This document shows, one piece after another, positions 1-6,840 of a DNA stretch of 10,411 nt. The notes beneath the pieces were generated by a model. It had not been told where the DNA came from. It searched no databases and saw only the letters and a list, made by a program, of their open reading frames with translations. Every line of letters starts with the position of its first letter. Position 1 is the first letter of the stretch. The translations under genes and the position numbers were made by a program. Origin of the DNA: Treponema sp. (GTDB lineage Bacteria > Spirochaetota > Spirochaetia > Treponematales > Treponemataceae); the NCBI GenBank assembly GCA_012799545.1, contig JAAZLA010000169.1, forward strand, positions 1-10,411, given 5' to 3'.

Positions 1-1
1 C

Positions 2-574
2 TGGCTCAATGTGCTTAATGAGCTTAAAAATCGCGGAGTTAAAGATATTATGATTATCTGTGCAGATGGACTTTCTGGTATCAAAGAAGCCATTACAGCA
101 GCATTTCCACAGACCGAATATCAGCGCTGTATGGTTCATATGGTTCGCAATACATTGAAATATGTACCTTCAAAAGACATGAAAGCATTTGCTACCGATT
201 TAAAAACAATATATAATGCGGCTTCTGAAAATGATGGGCGGAAGGCTCTCGACCATGTTTATGAAAAATGGTCTGTAAAATATCCTAATGCCTTAAAACG
301 CTGGTATAATAACTGGGATGTTATAAGCCCCATTTTCAAGTTTTCTAAAGATGTCAGAAAAATTATTTATACAACGAATGCTATTGAAAGTCTGAATTCC
401 TGTTATCGTAAATTGAACCGCCAGCGCAGCGTTTTTCCAAGTAGCCAAGCTTTGCTGAAAGCCCTGTATCTAGCAACTTTTGAAGTAACAAAAAAATGGA
501 CACAGGCAGTTAAAAACTGGGGACCAGCCTATGGCGAAATGTGTATAATGTACGAAGGTCGTCTACCAGAATAA
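2..574 (+). CDS. IS256-family (mutator-type) transposase, C-terminal part
   Basis: This is the C-terminal part, about 190 residues, of a DDE transposase that cuts and pastes its own insertion sequence. The frame is open to the left edge, so the true start lies outside the window; the GTG at position 11 is only an internal Val codon. Two of the three expected catalytic acids are visible: the Asp in CADGLSG (codon 65-67) and the Glu in TTNAIESLN. Between them is the family's C-x2-H motif (RCMVHMVRN). The acid from the N-terminal half would lie upstream. The C-terminus (YEGRLPE) looks complete, with a TAA stop and no internal frameshift, so the copy may be intact. Terminal inverted repeats could not be assigned because the left end is not present. 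Family assignment is from motif recognition. Confidence 0.93.
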   Translation, partial: WLNVLNELKNRGVKDIMIICADGLSGIKEAITAAFPQTEYQRCMVHMVRNTLKYVPSKDMKAFATDLKTIYNAASENDGRKALDHVYEKWSVKYPNALKRWYNNWDVISPIFKFSKDVRKIIYTTNAIESLNSCYRKLNRQRSVFPSSQALLKALYLATFEVTKKWTQAVKNWGPAYGEMCIMYEGRLPE

Positions 575-590
575 ATAGTCTCAAAGAAAT

Positions 591-620
591 AAGCCAGCTT
601 TCTCATAGAAAAACTGGCTT
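591..620 (+). terminator. Hairpin terminator candidate after the transposase
   Basis: AAGCCAG (591-597) pairs with CTGGCTT (614-620), and an inner stem TTTCT (599-603) pairs with AGAAA (607-611) around a three-base loop. The hairpin starts 16 bases after the transposase stop and is followed by AT-rich sequence without a long T-run, so intrinsic termination may be weak. It could also protect the transposon against read-in transcription, as some IS ends do. Confidence 0.55.
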
Positions 621-677
621 TAAATTTTAAACTCTTGATGAAAATCGAAATATCTTTTATATTTGAAATATAAACTG

Positions 678-707
678 CAACTGTTAGTTGTAGGCGAGTA
701 CACTCGC
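678..707. repeat. Two adjacent small inverted repeats in non-coding DNA
   Basis: CAACT-GTT-AGTTG (678-690) is followed after three bases by GCGAG-TACA-CTCGC (694-707, stem extendable to six pairs), then by a T-rich stretch at 714-721. They sit in the 217-base non-coding stretch between the transposase and the Rpn remnant, where I see no credible gene on either strand. They might form the 3' hairpins of a transcript or belong to an insertion-sequence end; only the dyads themselves are visible. Confidence 0.35.
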
Positions 708-791
708 ATTAATCTTTTTTATCACAGCCTGAATTTACAGAAAAGAATTCACAGACCCTACGTTCGCGTCTTCGAGAAAGTTTTTAAAATC

Positions 792-985
792 CTAATATTC
801 ATCCTCGGAAAGACCAGTAAAACGTTTAATTTGCTCAGGAGGAAGACCTTCAGATTTCATACTACGAGCGGTTTGTCTGAGTTTTTCTAAACCTTGTTCT
901 AAACCTTGTTCTAAGCCTTCTGCCCGACCTTCTTCCAATGCTTCTGTTATGAGGACATTTTTTTATGCCCTTCTTGCTTTTTCTC
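792..985 (-). pseudogene. C-terminal remnant of Rpn-type PD-(D/E)XK nuclease/transposase
   Basis: Read on the minus strand from about 959 to the TAG at 792-794 there are 55 codons, including EALEEGRAEGLEQGLEQG and LPPEQIKRFTGLSEDEY. This is the typical C-terminal tail of the Rpn (recombination-promoting nuclease/putative transposase, PDDEXK_2) family: Glu/Gly-rich tetrapeptide repeats, then a short helix pair ending in a 'GLS.EEI'-like element. The nuclease core (about 200 residues) is absent. Going upstream, the frame meets a stop at 963-965, but the neighbouring frame continues the sense as EKKQEGHKK up to 985. A one-base loss in the T7 run at 958-964 would explain this. Beyond that the sequence runs into the secA ribosome binding site. 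It is therefore judged a decayed fragment. Confidence 0.8.
885..920. repeat. 12-bp tandem repeat, about three units
   Basis: Two exact copies of TTCTAAACCTTG (885-896, 897-908) are followed by a diverged third, TTCTAAGCCTTC (909-920). On the minus strand each unit codes for a Leu-Glu-Gln-Gly-type tetrapeptide of the Rpn remnant, so copy number changes keep the frame. Confidence 0.85.
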
Positions 986-991
986 ATGTTT

Positions 992-996
992 AGGAG
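992..996 (+). promoter_or_regulatory. Ribosome binding site of secA, long spacing
   Basis: AGGAG lies 12 bases before the ATG at 1009, longer than the usual 5-9. No better match serves either this ATG or the next in-frame ATG at 1024, so 1009 is preferred. No convincing sigma-70 promoter was found between the Rpn remnant and this site. Confidence 0.6.
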
Positions 997-1008
997 TACA
1001 TTGTTTAA

Positions 1009-3747
1009 ATGTTTAGTTCTATTATGAAAGCTTTGTTTGGTTCCAAAACAGAGCGTGATGTAAAAAGTCTTGTACCCATTGTTGAAAAGATAAATGCCGA
1101 GGAAGCTTGGGCTTCAGCTCTTTCAAAAGAAGCTTTTTTAGAAACAACAGCGTCTTTTAAAAAAAGTATTGCCTCTGGCACAAAGCTCGAAGAATTACTT
1201 CCCAAGGCCTATGCGCTTTCTCGGGAAGCTTCAAAGCGTGTTTTAGGCGAGCGTCCTTATGACGTCCAGCTCATGGGCTCCATTGTGCTCAACTCTGGAA
1301 AAATCGTCGAAATGAAAACAGGTGAGGGAAAAACCCTCATGTGTGTTGCTGCGGCCTACTTAAACAGCCTTACAGGAAAGGGCGTTCATATTGTCACGGT
1401 AAACGATTATCTTGCGGAGCGTGATGCCGAATGGATGCGCCCCGTTTACGAATACCTTGGTGTGAGCGTCGGTATTATTGTTTCCAATCTCGATAATGAA
1501 GCACGAAAAAAAGCCTATAACTGCGATATAACCTATGGAACGAATAACGAATTCGGTTTTGACTATCTTCGCGACAACATGCAAGTATCCGTTGACCAAA
1601 AAGTGCAAAGAGGTTTTGCCTTTTGTATTGTTGACGAAATTGACTCTATTTTAATCGACGAGGCTCGTACTCCGCTCATTATTTCAGGGCAGGGTGAGGA
1701 CGATACCGCACGATTTTTTGAAGTAGACAAGTTTGTACATCAATTAGTTGAAGCAGAAAAGGACCCTGTCACGGGAGATTATCCTGATGAGGCACAAGGG
1801 CAAGAAATTGTCGGCGACTACAAGATAGATGAAAAAAGTAAGCGGGTTTCTTTTACCGATCAAGGAATGCTTCATATAGAAGAAATTTTACAAAAAAACC
1901 GCCTCATCGAAGGGAGCCTCTTTGATGAGGTGAATTTTGAATATATCCACTATTTTACGCAGGCAGTTCGTGCCCATAAGCTATATAAAAACGATGTTGA
2001 CTATGTGGTAAAAGAAGGACAGGTGCAAATCGTTGACGAATTTACCGGACGTATCCTCGAAGGTCGGCGTTATGGCGATGGTTTGCATCAAGCAATTGAG
2101 GCAAAAGAGAAAATCCGCATTGCCCAGCGAAATAGAACTCTTGCAACGATTACCTTTCAAAACTTTTTTAGAATGTACGAAAAACTCTCTGGTATGACGG
2201 GAACAGCTGATACCGAAGCGGTTGAATTTTCCAAGATTTACAAACTCGACGTTGTTGTTATCCCGACAAATAAACCCATCGCTCGTATAGACGATAATGA
2301 CGAGGTTTACTTAAACGAACACGATAAATGGGAAGCGATAGCAAAAGAGATAAAAGAATGCCATGCAAAGGGGCAACCCATCCTTGTTGGAACCGTTTCT
2401 ATTGAAAAATCTGAGTTGCTTTCTGCCTTATTAACCAAAAAAGGTATTCGTCATGAAGTTTTAAACGCAAAAAACCATGCTCGAGAAGCGCTCATCATTG
2501 CAGAAGCTGGTGCGAAGGGCTCCGTTACCATAGCAACAAATATGGCAGGACGTGGTACCGATATTAAACTTGGTGGAAATGCGGAGTTTAGGGCGAGAAA
2601 AAAAGCGGGTACAGAGGCGAGTGCAGAGGTTTTTGCACAAGTCCTTGCAAAAGAAAAAGAGTCCTGGAAAAAAGACTACGAAGAAGTAAAGGCTGCAGGT
2701 GGGCTTTATGTTATAGGAACGGAGCGCCATGAAAGTAGGCGAATTGACAACCAGCTTCGCGGACGCTCTGGACGGCAAGGTGACCCAGGTCGCTCTAAGT
2801 TTTTTATCTCCATGGATGACGACCTCATGCGTCTTTTTGGTGGTGAGCGTATGAAAACCATGATGAAGCGAATCGGCATGCCCGATGGCGAGGCTATTTT
2901 CCATCCCTGGCTTACAAAGGGCATAGAAAAAGCACAAACAAAGGTTGAACTGCGTAACTTTGAAATTCGTAAACACTTGCTTGACTACGATGATGTTTTA
3001 AACGAGCAGAGAAATTATATCTATGCCCAAAGAGATGCCATCTTAAACGACGATAACTTACGCTCTCGTGTTATGACAACGGCGGAAGAAGTTTCAGAAG
3101 AATATGCAAACACCTTCAAAACAATGAGTCGCCGAGATATGGCAACAGCCTTTTCTCACCTACAAGAAAACCTCAAAGACCATTTTAATTTTCAATTAAA
3201 AAGCCAAGACGAAACAAGCGATGTCTACAATGCAATGCTTTCGTATTTTGAAAGAGACTTAAACTACAAAGAAGCGCTTGCCGGTAAAGAAAATCTCAAT
3301 ATGTTTATTCGCTATCAATACGTGCAAGCAATCGATAGGCGATGGCTCGATCACCTTGAACAATTGGAAGCACTTCGAGAAGCGGTGTATTTGCGCTCTT
3401 ATGGCTCAAAAAATCCACTTACCGAGTACAAAATAGATGGTTTCAATATTTTCTACGATATGCTCGATGCAATTCGTCTCGAAATAGCAAGCCGTGTTTT
3501 CAAGGTACGGGTGCAAACTGAGGATACCAGCCATAGAACCTCACGAAAGATGCAGATGAATGCCCAGCATAACGCAATGCAGTCCTTTGATGGCATGCAG
3601 GCTCGACAAGCTGCTGCTGCGAGCCCCATGGCTTCAAAACGACAAGGCGATAGCATTACTGTTGTGCGCTCCGGCCCCAAGGTGGGTCGAAATGACCCTT
3701 GTCCTTGTGGGAGCGGTAAAAAATATAAACAATGCTGTGGTAGATAA
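1009..3747 (+). CDS. secA: SecA, preprotein translocase ATPase
   Basis: SecA is the ATP-driven motor that pushes unfolded secretory proteins through the SecYEG channel in the inner membrane. The 912-residue product is of normal length. Visible in order: the Walker A motif GEGKT (residues 105-109), the Walker B/DEAD-type motif DEID (209-212) followed by SILIDEART, the preprotein cross-linking region at about 225-375, ATNMAGRGTDIKLGG of the second helicase lobe (about residues 506-520), the arginine-finger motif QLRGRSGRQGDPG (582-594), the helical wing and scaffold region, and a C-terminal zinc-binding tail with CPC (898-900) and CC (909-910), i.e. C-x-C-x8-C-C, which binds SecB or phospholipid in other bacteria. 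The start at 1009 gives MFSSIMKALFGSKTE; a start at 1024 would also leave a normal SecA N-terminus. The gene is transcribed towards feoB, with only 22 bases between stop codons. Confidence 0.98.
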   Translation: MFSSIMKALFGSKTERDVKSLVPIVEKINAEEAWASALSKEAFLETTASFKKSIASGTKLEELLPKAYALSREASKRVLGERPYDVQLMGSIVLNSGKIVEMKTGEGKTLMCVAAAYLNSLTGKGVHIVTVNDYLAERDAEWMRPVYEYLGVSVGIIVSNLDNEARKKAYNCDITYGTNNEFGFDYLRDNMQVSVDQKVQRGFAFCIVDEIDSILIDEARTPLIISGQGEDDTARFFEVDKFVHQLVEAEKDPVTGDYPDEAQGQEIVGDYKIDEKSKRVSFTDQGMLHIEEILQKNRLIEGSLFDEVNFEYIHYFTQAVRAHKLYKNDVDYVVKEGQVQIVDEFTGRILEGRRYGDGLHQAIEAKEKIRIAQRNRTLATITFQNFFRMYEKLSGMTGTADTEAVEFSKIYKLDVVVIPTNKPIARIDDNDEVYLNEHDKWEAIAKEIKECHAKGQPILVGTVSIEKSELLSALLTKKGIRHEVLNAKNHAREALIIAEAGAKGSVTIATNMAGRGTDIKLGGNAEFRARKKAGTEASAEVFAQVLAKEKESWKKDYEEVKAAGGLYVIGTERHESRRIDNQLRGRSGRQGDPGRSKFFISMDDDLMRLFGGERMKTMMKRIGMPDGEAIFHPWLTKGIEKAQTKVELRNFEIRKHLLDYDDVLNEQRNYIYAQRDAILNDDNLRSRVMTTAEEVSEEYANTFKTMSRRDMATAFSHLQENLKDHFNFQLKSQDETSDVYNAMLSYFERDLNYKEALAGKENLNMFIRYQYVQAIDRRWLDHLEQLEALREAVYLRSYGSKNPLTEYKIDGFNIFYDMLDAIRLEIASRVFKVRVQTEDTSHRTSRKMQMNAQHNAMQSFDGMQARQAAAASPMASKRQGDSITVVRSGPKVGRNDPCPCGSGKKYKQCCGR

Positions 3748-3769
3748 GCCCTAAACAGGCTGCATTGTT
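3711..3769 (-). terminator. Candidate terminator for feoAB, overlapping the secA end
   Basis: AACAATGC (3728-3735) and GCATTGTT (3762-3769) form a perfect 8-bp inverted repeat; inside it AGCC (3747-3750) pairs with GGCT (3758-3761). On the minus strand the outer stem is followed by TTATATTTTTT (within 3717-3727), the expected U-tract for transcripts leaving feoB. The plus-strand side lacks a T-run. The loop is large, so the structure is plausible rather than certain. Confidence 0.5.
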
Positions 3770-5866
3770 CTAAAAGAAAAGCAAAAATAATCTATATATG
3801 CCCAGGGCTACTATCCAAGCGGTGAGCGTTTGAAAGCTTGCCGCAGCGATGGCGCCTCGTGTGCCGATTTCTCGTTTTGTAACAGCAAGGGTTGCAAAAC
3901 AAGGCATGTATAATAAGATAAAAACCAAAAAAGCCATGGCGCTTGGAACACTGAGCACCGATGAAAGGGCGGTTTCTAAGCCTGCCTCGCTTCCAAAGAG
4001 CACGGCAAGGGTGCTCACGACTGCCTCTTTTGCGGTTAAGCCGGTAACAAGAGCGGTGGAAAGTCGCCAGTCATCGAGACCAAGCGGTTTGAAGATGGGC
4101 ACCATAAAAGAGCCTAACTGTGCCAAGATACTATCTGCAGAATTTTCCACGACATTGAGCCCTATATCGAAGGTTTGAAAAAACCAAATTACCAAGGTTG
4201 CCATAAAGATAACTGTGAAAGCTCTTTGGATAAAATCCCTTGCCTTTTCCCAAATATGTAAGCCCATTGTTTTCATTGTAGGCATACGATAGGCAGGCAA
4301 TTCCATTACAAAGGGAACGGGTTTTCCCCGAAAGAAGGTGTTTCGCAAGAGAAGTGCAGAGATAATCGCTACGACCATTCCGCCGATATAGAGTCCAATC
4401 ATAACGAGGGCAGCATATTTTGGGAAAAAAACTTGCGTAAAAAGGGCGTAGACGGGCAGTTTTGCGCTACAAGACATAAAGGGTGTAATAAATATCGTCA
4501 AAAGTTTATCTCGACGGCTCGAGAGTGTTCGTGTCGCCATAACAGCAGGAACCGTACAACCAAATCCGATGAGCATGGGAACAATTGATTTTCCAGAAAG
4601 CCCGAGTTTGCGCAAGAGTCCGTCCATGACAAAGGCGACACGTGCCATATAACCCGAATCTTCCAGTAAGGAGAGGAAGAAAAAGAGCACGAGGATAGTG
4701 GGCATAAAGGAAAGAACGCTCCCTATCCCTGCAAATGCCCCATCTATGATGAGGGAATGCGGCACCGCTGCTAAGCCAAAGGCAGTTAGCCCCGAATCGA
4801 CAATACTCGTTATCCATTCGATAAAGGCCTCGAACCATTCGCTTAAACTTGCTCCTATAATGCCAAAGGTTACCCAAAAGATAAGAGACATAATCCCTAC
4901 AAAAATAGGTATGGCAAAGATGGGGTGGGTGAGCACTCGGTCTATTTTTACCGAGCGCATTTGTTCTATCGTATCACCCTTACGATGCACCGATTTTTGG
5001 CTCACCCCGGCTATAAATTCATAGCGCATATCAGCAAGGGCTGCTTCTCGGTCAGTTTCGAGGGCTTTTTCCATATCGTCTACGATATTTTGTATAATCA
5101 TTTTGTCATTTTCGCCTAAATGAAGTGCTTCTGCGATAATTTCATCACCCTCGACGAGTTTTGTCGAAGCAAAGCGTAGGGGAAAACTATGTTTTTCAGC
5201 AATATTTTCTATAAGATGGGCTACGGAGTGTATCGCCTTGTGAACAGGACCGGTACAAAAATCTATTTTTTGTGGTTTATGCTTTGAAATAGCCTCAGAG
5301 ATAGTTCTTTGTACCAGCTCAGAAACACCCTCGGTTTTATTTGCCACAATAGGTACAATATCGAGATGTAAATCCTTTGATAAACGATCGATATCAATTG
5401 AGTTTCCAGCCTTTCTCACCTCGTCCATCATATTGAGTGCTATTACCATGGGAATGTGCATTTCCATAACCTGCAAACTCAAGTAAAGGTTTCGCTCGAT
5501 ATTTGTGGCATCGAGGATATTGATAATAGCATCGGGTTTTTCGCGAATTAAAAAATCCCTTGTAACGCGCTCTTCGGGCGTGTAGGGTGAGAGCGAATAA
5601 ATACCAGGTAAGTCGACAAGCTCTACTTCCAGATTTCGCGGTATTTGCAAAAGTTTTTCGTTATGGACTTCTTCTCCCGTTACCGGTTGCCCAACACGTG
5701 CATGGGTATTGAATACATGTGTGTATTGCTTTTTTATGATACCCGACTTTTTTTCGACCGTTACACCGGGAAAATTTCCCACATGTTGGCGACTTCCAGT
5801 GAGTTGATTAAAAAGAGTTGTCTTTCCGGCATTTTGGTTTCCTATAAGTGCAATTTTTAGCTTCAT
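3770..5866 (-). CDS. feoB: FeoB, ferrous iron transporter
   Basis: FeoB is the inner-membrane protein that imports Fe(II), with a cytosolic GTPase domain fused to a membrane permease. The 698-residue product shows the G1 loop GNQNAGKTT (residues 9-17), GVTVEKK (35-41, switch I), G3 DLPG (85-88), G4 NMMD (145-148) and a G5-like VANKTEG (174-180). A helical linker reaches about residue 310, ending near MRYEFIAGV. The rest is a polytopic membrane part with the two conserved cysteine-containing gate motifs, GCTVPAVMATR (436-446) and MSCSAKLPVY (464-473). Between switch I and G3 it has about 29 residues more than E. coli FeoB (DLPG at 85 here, about 56 there), rich in His, Asn and Glu. The start overlaps the feoA stop by 4 bp, implying translational coupling. 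There is no frameshift or missing key motif. Confidence 0.98.
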   Translation of the reverse strand: MKLKIALIGNQNAGKTTLFNQLTGSRQHVGNFPGVTVEKKSGIIKKQYTHVFNTHARVGQPVTGEEVHNEKLLQIPRNLEVELVDLPGIYSLSPYTPEERVTRDFLIREKPDAIINILDATNIERNLYLSLQVMEMHIPMVIALNMMDEVRKAGNSIDIDRLSKDLHLDIVPIVANKTEGVSELVQRTISEAISKHKPQKIDFCTGPVHKAIHSVAHLIENIAEKHSFPLRFASTKLVEGDEIIAEALHLGENDKMIIQNIVDDMEKALETDREAALADMRYEFIAGVSQKSVHRKGDTIEQMRSVKIDRVLTHPIFAIPIFVGIMSLIFWVTFGIIGASLSEWFEAFIEWITSIVDSGLTAFGLAAVPHSLIIDGAFAGIGSVLSFMPTILVLFFFLSLLEDSGYMARVAFVMDGLLRKLGLSGKSIVPMLIGFGCTVPAVMATRTLSSRRDKLLTIFITPFMSCSAKLPVYALFTQVFFPKYAALVMIGLYIGGMVVAIISALLLRNTFFRGKPVPFVMELPAYRMPTMKTMGLHIWEKARDFIQRAFTVIFMATLVIWFFQTFDIGLNVVENSADSILAQLGSFMVPIFKPLGLDDWRLSTALVTGLTAKEAVVSTLAVLFGSEAGLETALSSVLSVPSAMAFLVFILLYMPCFATLAVTKREIGTRGAIAAASFQTLTAWIVALGIYRLFLLFF

Positions 5867-6273
5867 TCTTCAGTACCTCTTTTAGCAAATAAAGAAAATC
5901 CCCTTCCACGATCTCTGCCTTTTCCACCGCGTCCAAAAAAGCCTCGACTTCTGCCCTGTCCTCCGCGACCTCTGCCGCTGTCTGCCGCATATCCATGGGC
6001 ATGGCGAGAGCTACAACTCGAGCAAGAGCCAGAGCAAAAGACAAAGCTTTCTTTTGGTTCGACCGATATTAGCTCAGCTTCTGAAAGACGCAATGTTAAT
6101 TCATAGCCTCGTAAACAAAGCTCGATGGGGTCTCCCATTGGAGCTACCTTTCGTACAAAGACTTCAGTGTTTGGCGTTAAGCCCATGTCGAGAAGGTGCC
6201 GTCGTAAAGCGCCTTCTCCTGCAACGCTTTTAATTACAGCCTGTTTTCCAGGCTCCAATCGCGATAATCTCAT
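5863..6273 (-). CDS. feoA: FeoA with Cys/His cluster and Arg-Gly-rich C-terminal extension
   Basis: FeoA is the small SH3-like cytosolic partner of FeoB. Residues 1-75 match the family well: LEPGKQAVIKSV, then RRHLLDMGLTPNTEV, then GDPIELCLRGYELTLRLSEAE. Usual FeoA proteins end near here at 75-85 residues; this one has 136. The extension contains CSGSCSSC (Cys80, 84, 87) with His91 and His93 close by, then an Arg/Gly-dominated tail (about residues 99-126) ending in FSLFAKRGTEE. The Cys/His group could hold a metal or Fe-S centre, perhaps replacing the separate FeoC of enterobacteria; that is inference. The ATG is preceded by AGGAG (6283-6287) with nine bases of spacing. Its stop overlaps the feoB start (ATGA), which supports the reading frame of the tail. 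It is the first gene of feoAB. Confidence 0.93.
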   Translation of the reverse strand: MRLSRLEPGKQAVIKSVAGEGALRRHLLDMGLTPNTEVFVRKVAPMGDPIELCLRGYELTLRLSEAELISVEPKESFVFCSGSCSSCSSRHAHGYAADSGRGRGGQGRSRGFFGRGGKGRDRGRGFSLFAKRGTEE

Positions 6274-6282
6274 ATAGTCTGT

Positions 6283-6287
6283 CTCCT
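6283..6287 (-). promoter_or_regulatory. Ribosome binding site of feoA
   Basis: On the minus strand AGGAG stands nine bases before the feoA ATG, a good match that fixes the feoA start. Confidence 0.8.
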
Positions 6288-6344
6288 AAAGCATCTGCGC
6301 TTATTAAGAAAAATATTCTAGTACTCTATTTTATACAAACAGAG

Positions 6345-6366
6345 AATGTTAACCTAGGCTAACATT
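6345..6366. promoter_or_regulatory. 22-bp palindromic operator, DtxR/TroR-like, of feoAB
   Basis: Left half AATGTTAACCT (6345-6355) and right half AGGCTAACATT (6356-6366) are reverse complements at 10 of 11 positions, with no spacer and a CCTAGG core. The motif lies six bases downstream of the feoA -10 box, so it should cover the transcription start; a bound repressor would block initiation. The GTTAGCC/GGCTAAC half-sites resemble operators of DtxR-type iron or manganese repressors, and T. pallidum TroR is known to bind a 22-nt dyad at its promoter. Which regulator acts here is inference; no regulator gene is in the window. Confidence 0.75.
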
Positions 6367-6377
6367 TCCTTTATAAT
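6349..6377 (+). promoter_or_regulatory. Possible divergent promoter overlapping the feo control region
   Basis: On the plus strand TTAACC (6349-6354) and a perfect TATAAT (6372-6377) are 17 bases apart. The -35 is weak (4 of 6) and lies inside the palindrome, while the -10 overlaps the feoA -10 on the other strand. If active, it would send transcripts towards the small membrane gene at 6553 under the same operator. Confidence 0.35.
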
Positions 6378-6401
6378 ACTCTTTTCTTATCGCTTAGTCA
6401 A
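6373..6401 (-). promoter_or_regulatory. Sigma-70-type promoter of feoAB
   Basis: On the minus strand TTGACT (-35, 6396-6401) and TATTAT (-10, 6373-6378) are separated by exactly 17 bases. Transcription should start at about 6366, inside the palindrome, giving a leader of about 93 nt before the feoA ATG. Confidence 0.8.
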
Positions 6402-6524
6402 TTGCTAGGGTATAGAAAAGTATAGAAGAAAATCTAAAAAAATCAATAAAATACATAGACGATACACAAATTTCTTGTAGCCTTGCTATGAAAAAAAAAG
6501 CTAGAAAAAAAAGAGAGTATGCGG

Positions 6525-6530
6525 TATAAT
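6525..6530 (+). promoter_or_regulatory. -10 box upstream of the small membrane protein gene
   Basis: A perfect TATAAT stands 22 bases before the ATG. No good -35 hexamer exists 16-18 bases upstream, but A-tracts at 6490-6512 could act as an UP-like element. The predicted start at about 6537 leaves a very short leader with the AGGGGG site (6540-6545). Confidence 0.5.
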
Positions 6531-6552
6531 AGAATCACTAGGGGGAATTGTA

Positions 6553-6774
6553 ATGGTTTCAATGATTATTGGGTTTATTTTTATAGCTTTCACTGTTTTA
6601 GCTGCCTTACCCTTTGGCCTTGGCTGGGGTAGCGATATTATTGCCTTTCTAAAGGGAGGCAGCCCTGTTCTTGCAGCCTTTATCGGTCTCATTGCAATCT
6701 TTGTCGGTATTGCTGATATTCGCGATAAAAGAGAAGCAAAAAAAGAAGAAGAGCAATCACGCGCAAAAGAATAA
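6553..6774 (+). CDS. Small two-helix membrane protein of unknown function
   Basis: I do not recognise a family for this 73-residue protein. It has two hydrophobic segments, about residues 3-22 and 37-54, separated by a short loop with GLGWGSD and LKGGSP, and ends in a charged, Lys/Glu-rich tail (DKREAKKEEEQSRAKE), which by the positive-inside rule should be cytoplasmic. A strong AGGGGG ribosome binding site sits seven bases before the ATG, and a TATAAT box is just upstream, so it looks like a real, separately transcribed gene. An overlapping frame on the other strand is less credible because it lacks such signals. It is divergent from feoAB, so a link to iron or metal homeostasis is possible but unproven. 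The next gene has its own promoter. Confidence 0.75.
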   Translation: MVSMIIGFIFIAFTVLAALPFGLGWGSDIIAFLKGGSPVLAAFIGLIAIFVGIADIRDKREAKKEEEQSRAKE

Positions 6775-6789
6775 AAAAGCATTTTCTAC

Positions 6790-6819
6790 TTGACTTTTTC
6801 TCATAAAAAAAAGTATACT
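6790..6819 (+). promoter_or_regulatory. Promoter of the rplM-rpsI operon
   Basis: TTGACT (6790-6795) and TATACT (6814-6819) are 18 bases apart with an A8 run just before the -10. Transcription should start near 6826, leaving a leader of about 117 nt before rplM. Confidence 0.75.
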
Positions 6820-6840
6820 ATCTCAACCCGTATATCTGCG

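Noticed and set aside
663..890. Open frame on the plus strand, 75 codons
   Set aside because: It crosses the two small inverted repeats and runs antisense to the recognisable Rpn tail; it has no credible ribosome binding site and no recognisable protein features.
974..1002. Possible secA promoter TTGCTT-17-TACATT
   Set aside because: It would start transcription at the secA ATG and leave out the AGGAG site, so it is probably a chance match.
2461..2976. Long minus-strand frame (171 codons) inside secA
   Set aside because: It is antisense to conserved helicase motifs of SecA, and no family was recognised in its Cys- and Phe-rich product.
5808..6044. Alternative minus-strand frame (78 codons) overlapping the FeoA tail, with an acidic helical-looking product
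   Set aside because: It could have meant a frameshift in feoA, but the feoA frame ends in a 4-bp ATGA overlap with feoB, and this alternative frame runs into feoB coding sequence with no ribosome binding site.
6501..6782. Minus-strand frame opposite the small membrane protein
   Set aside because: The plus-strand frame has TATAAT and AGGGGG signals and a sensible two-helix topology; the minus frame has neither.
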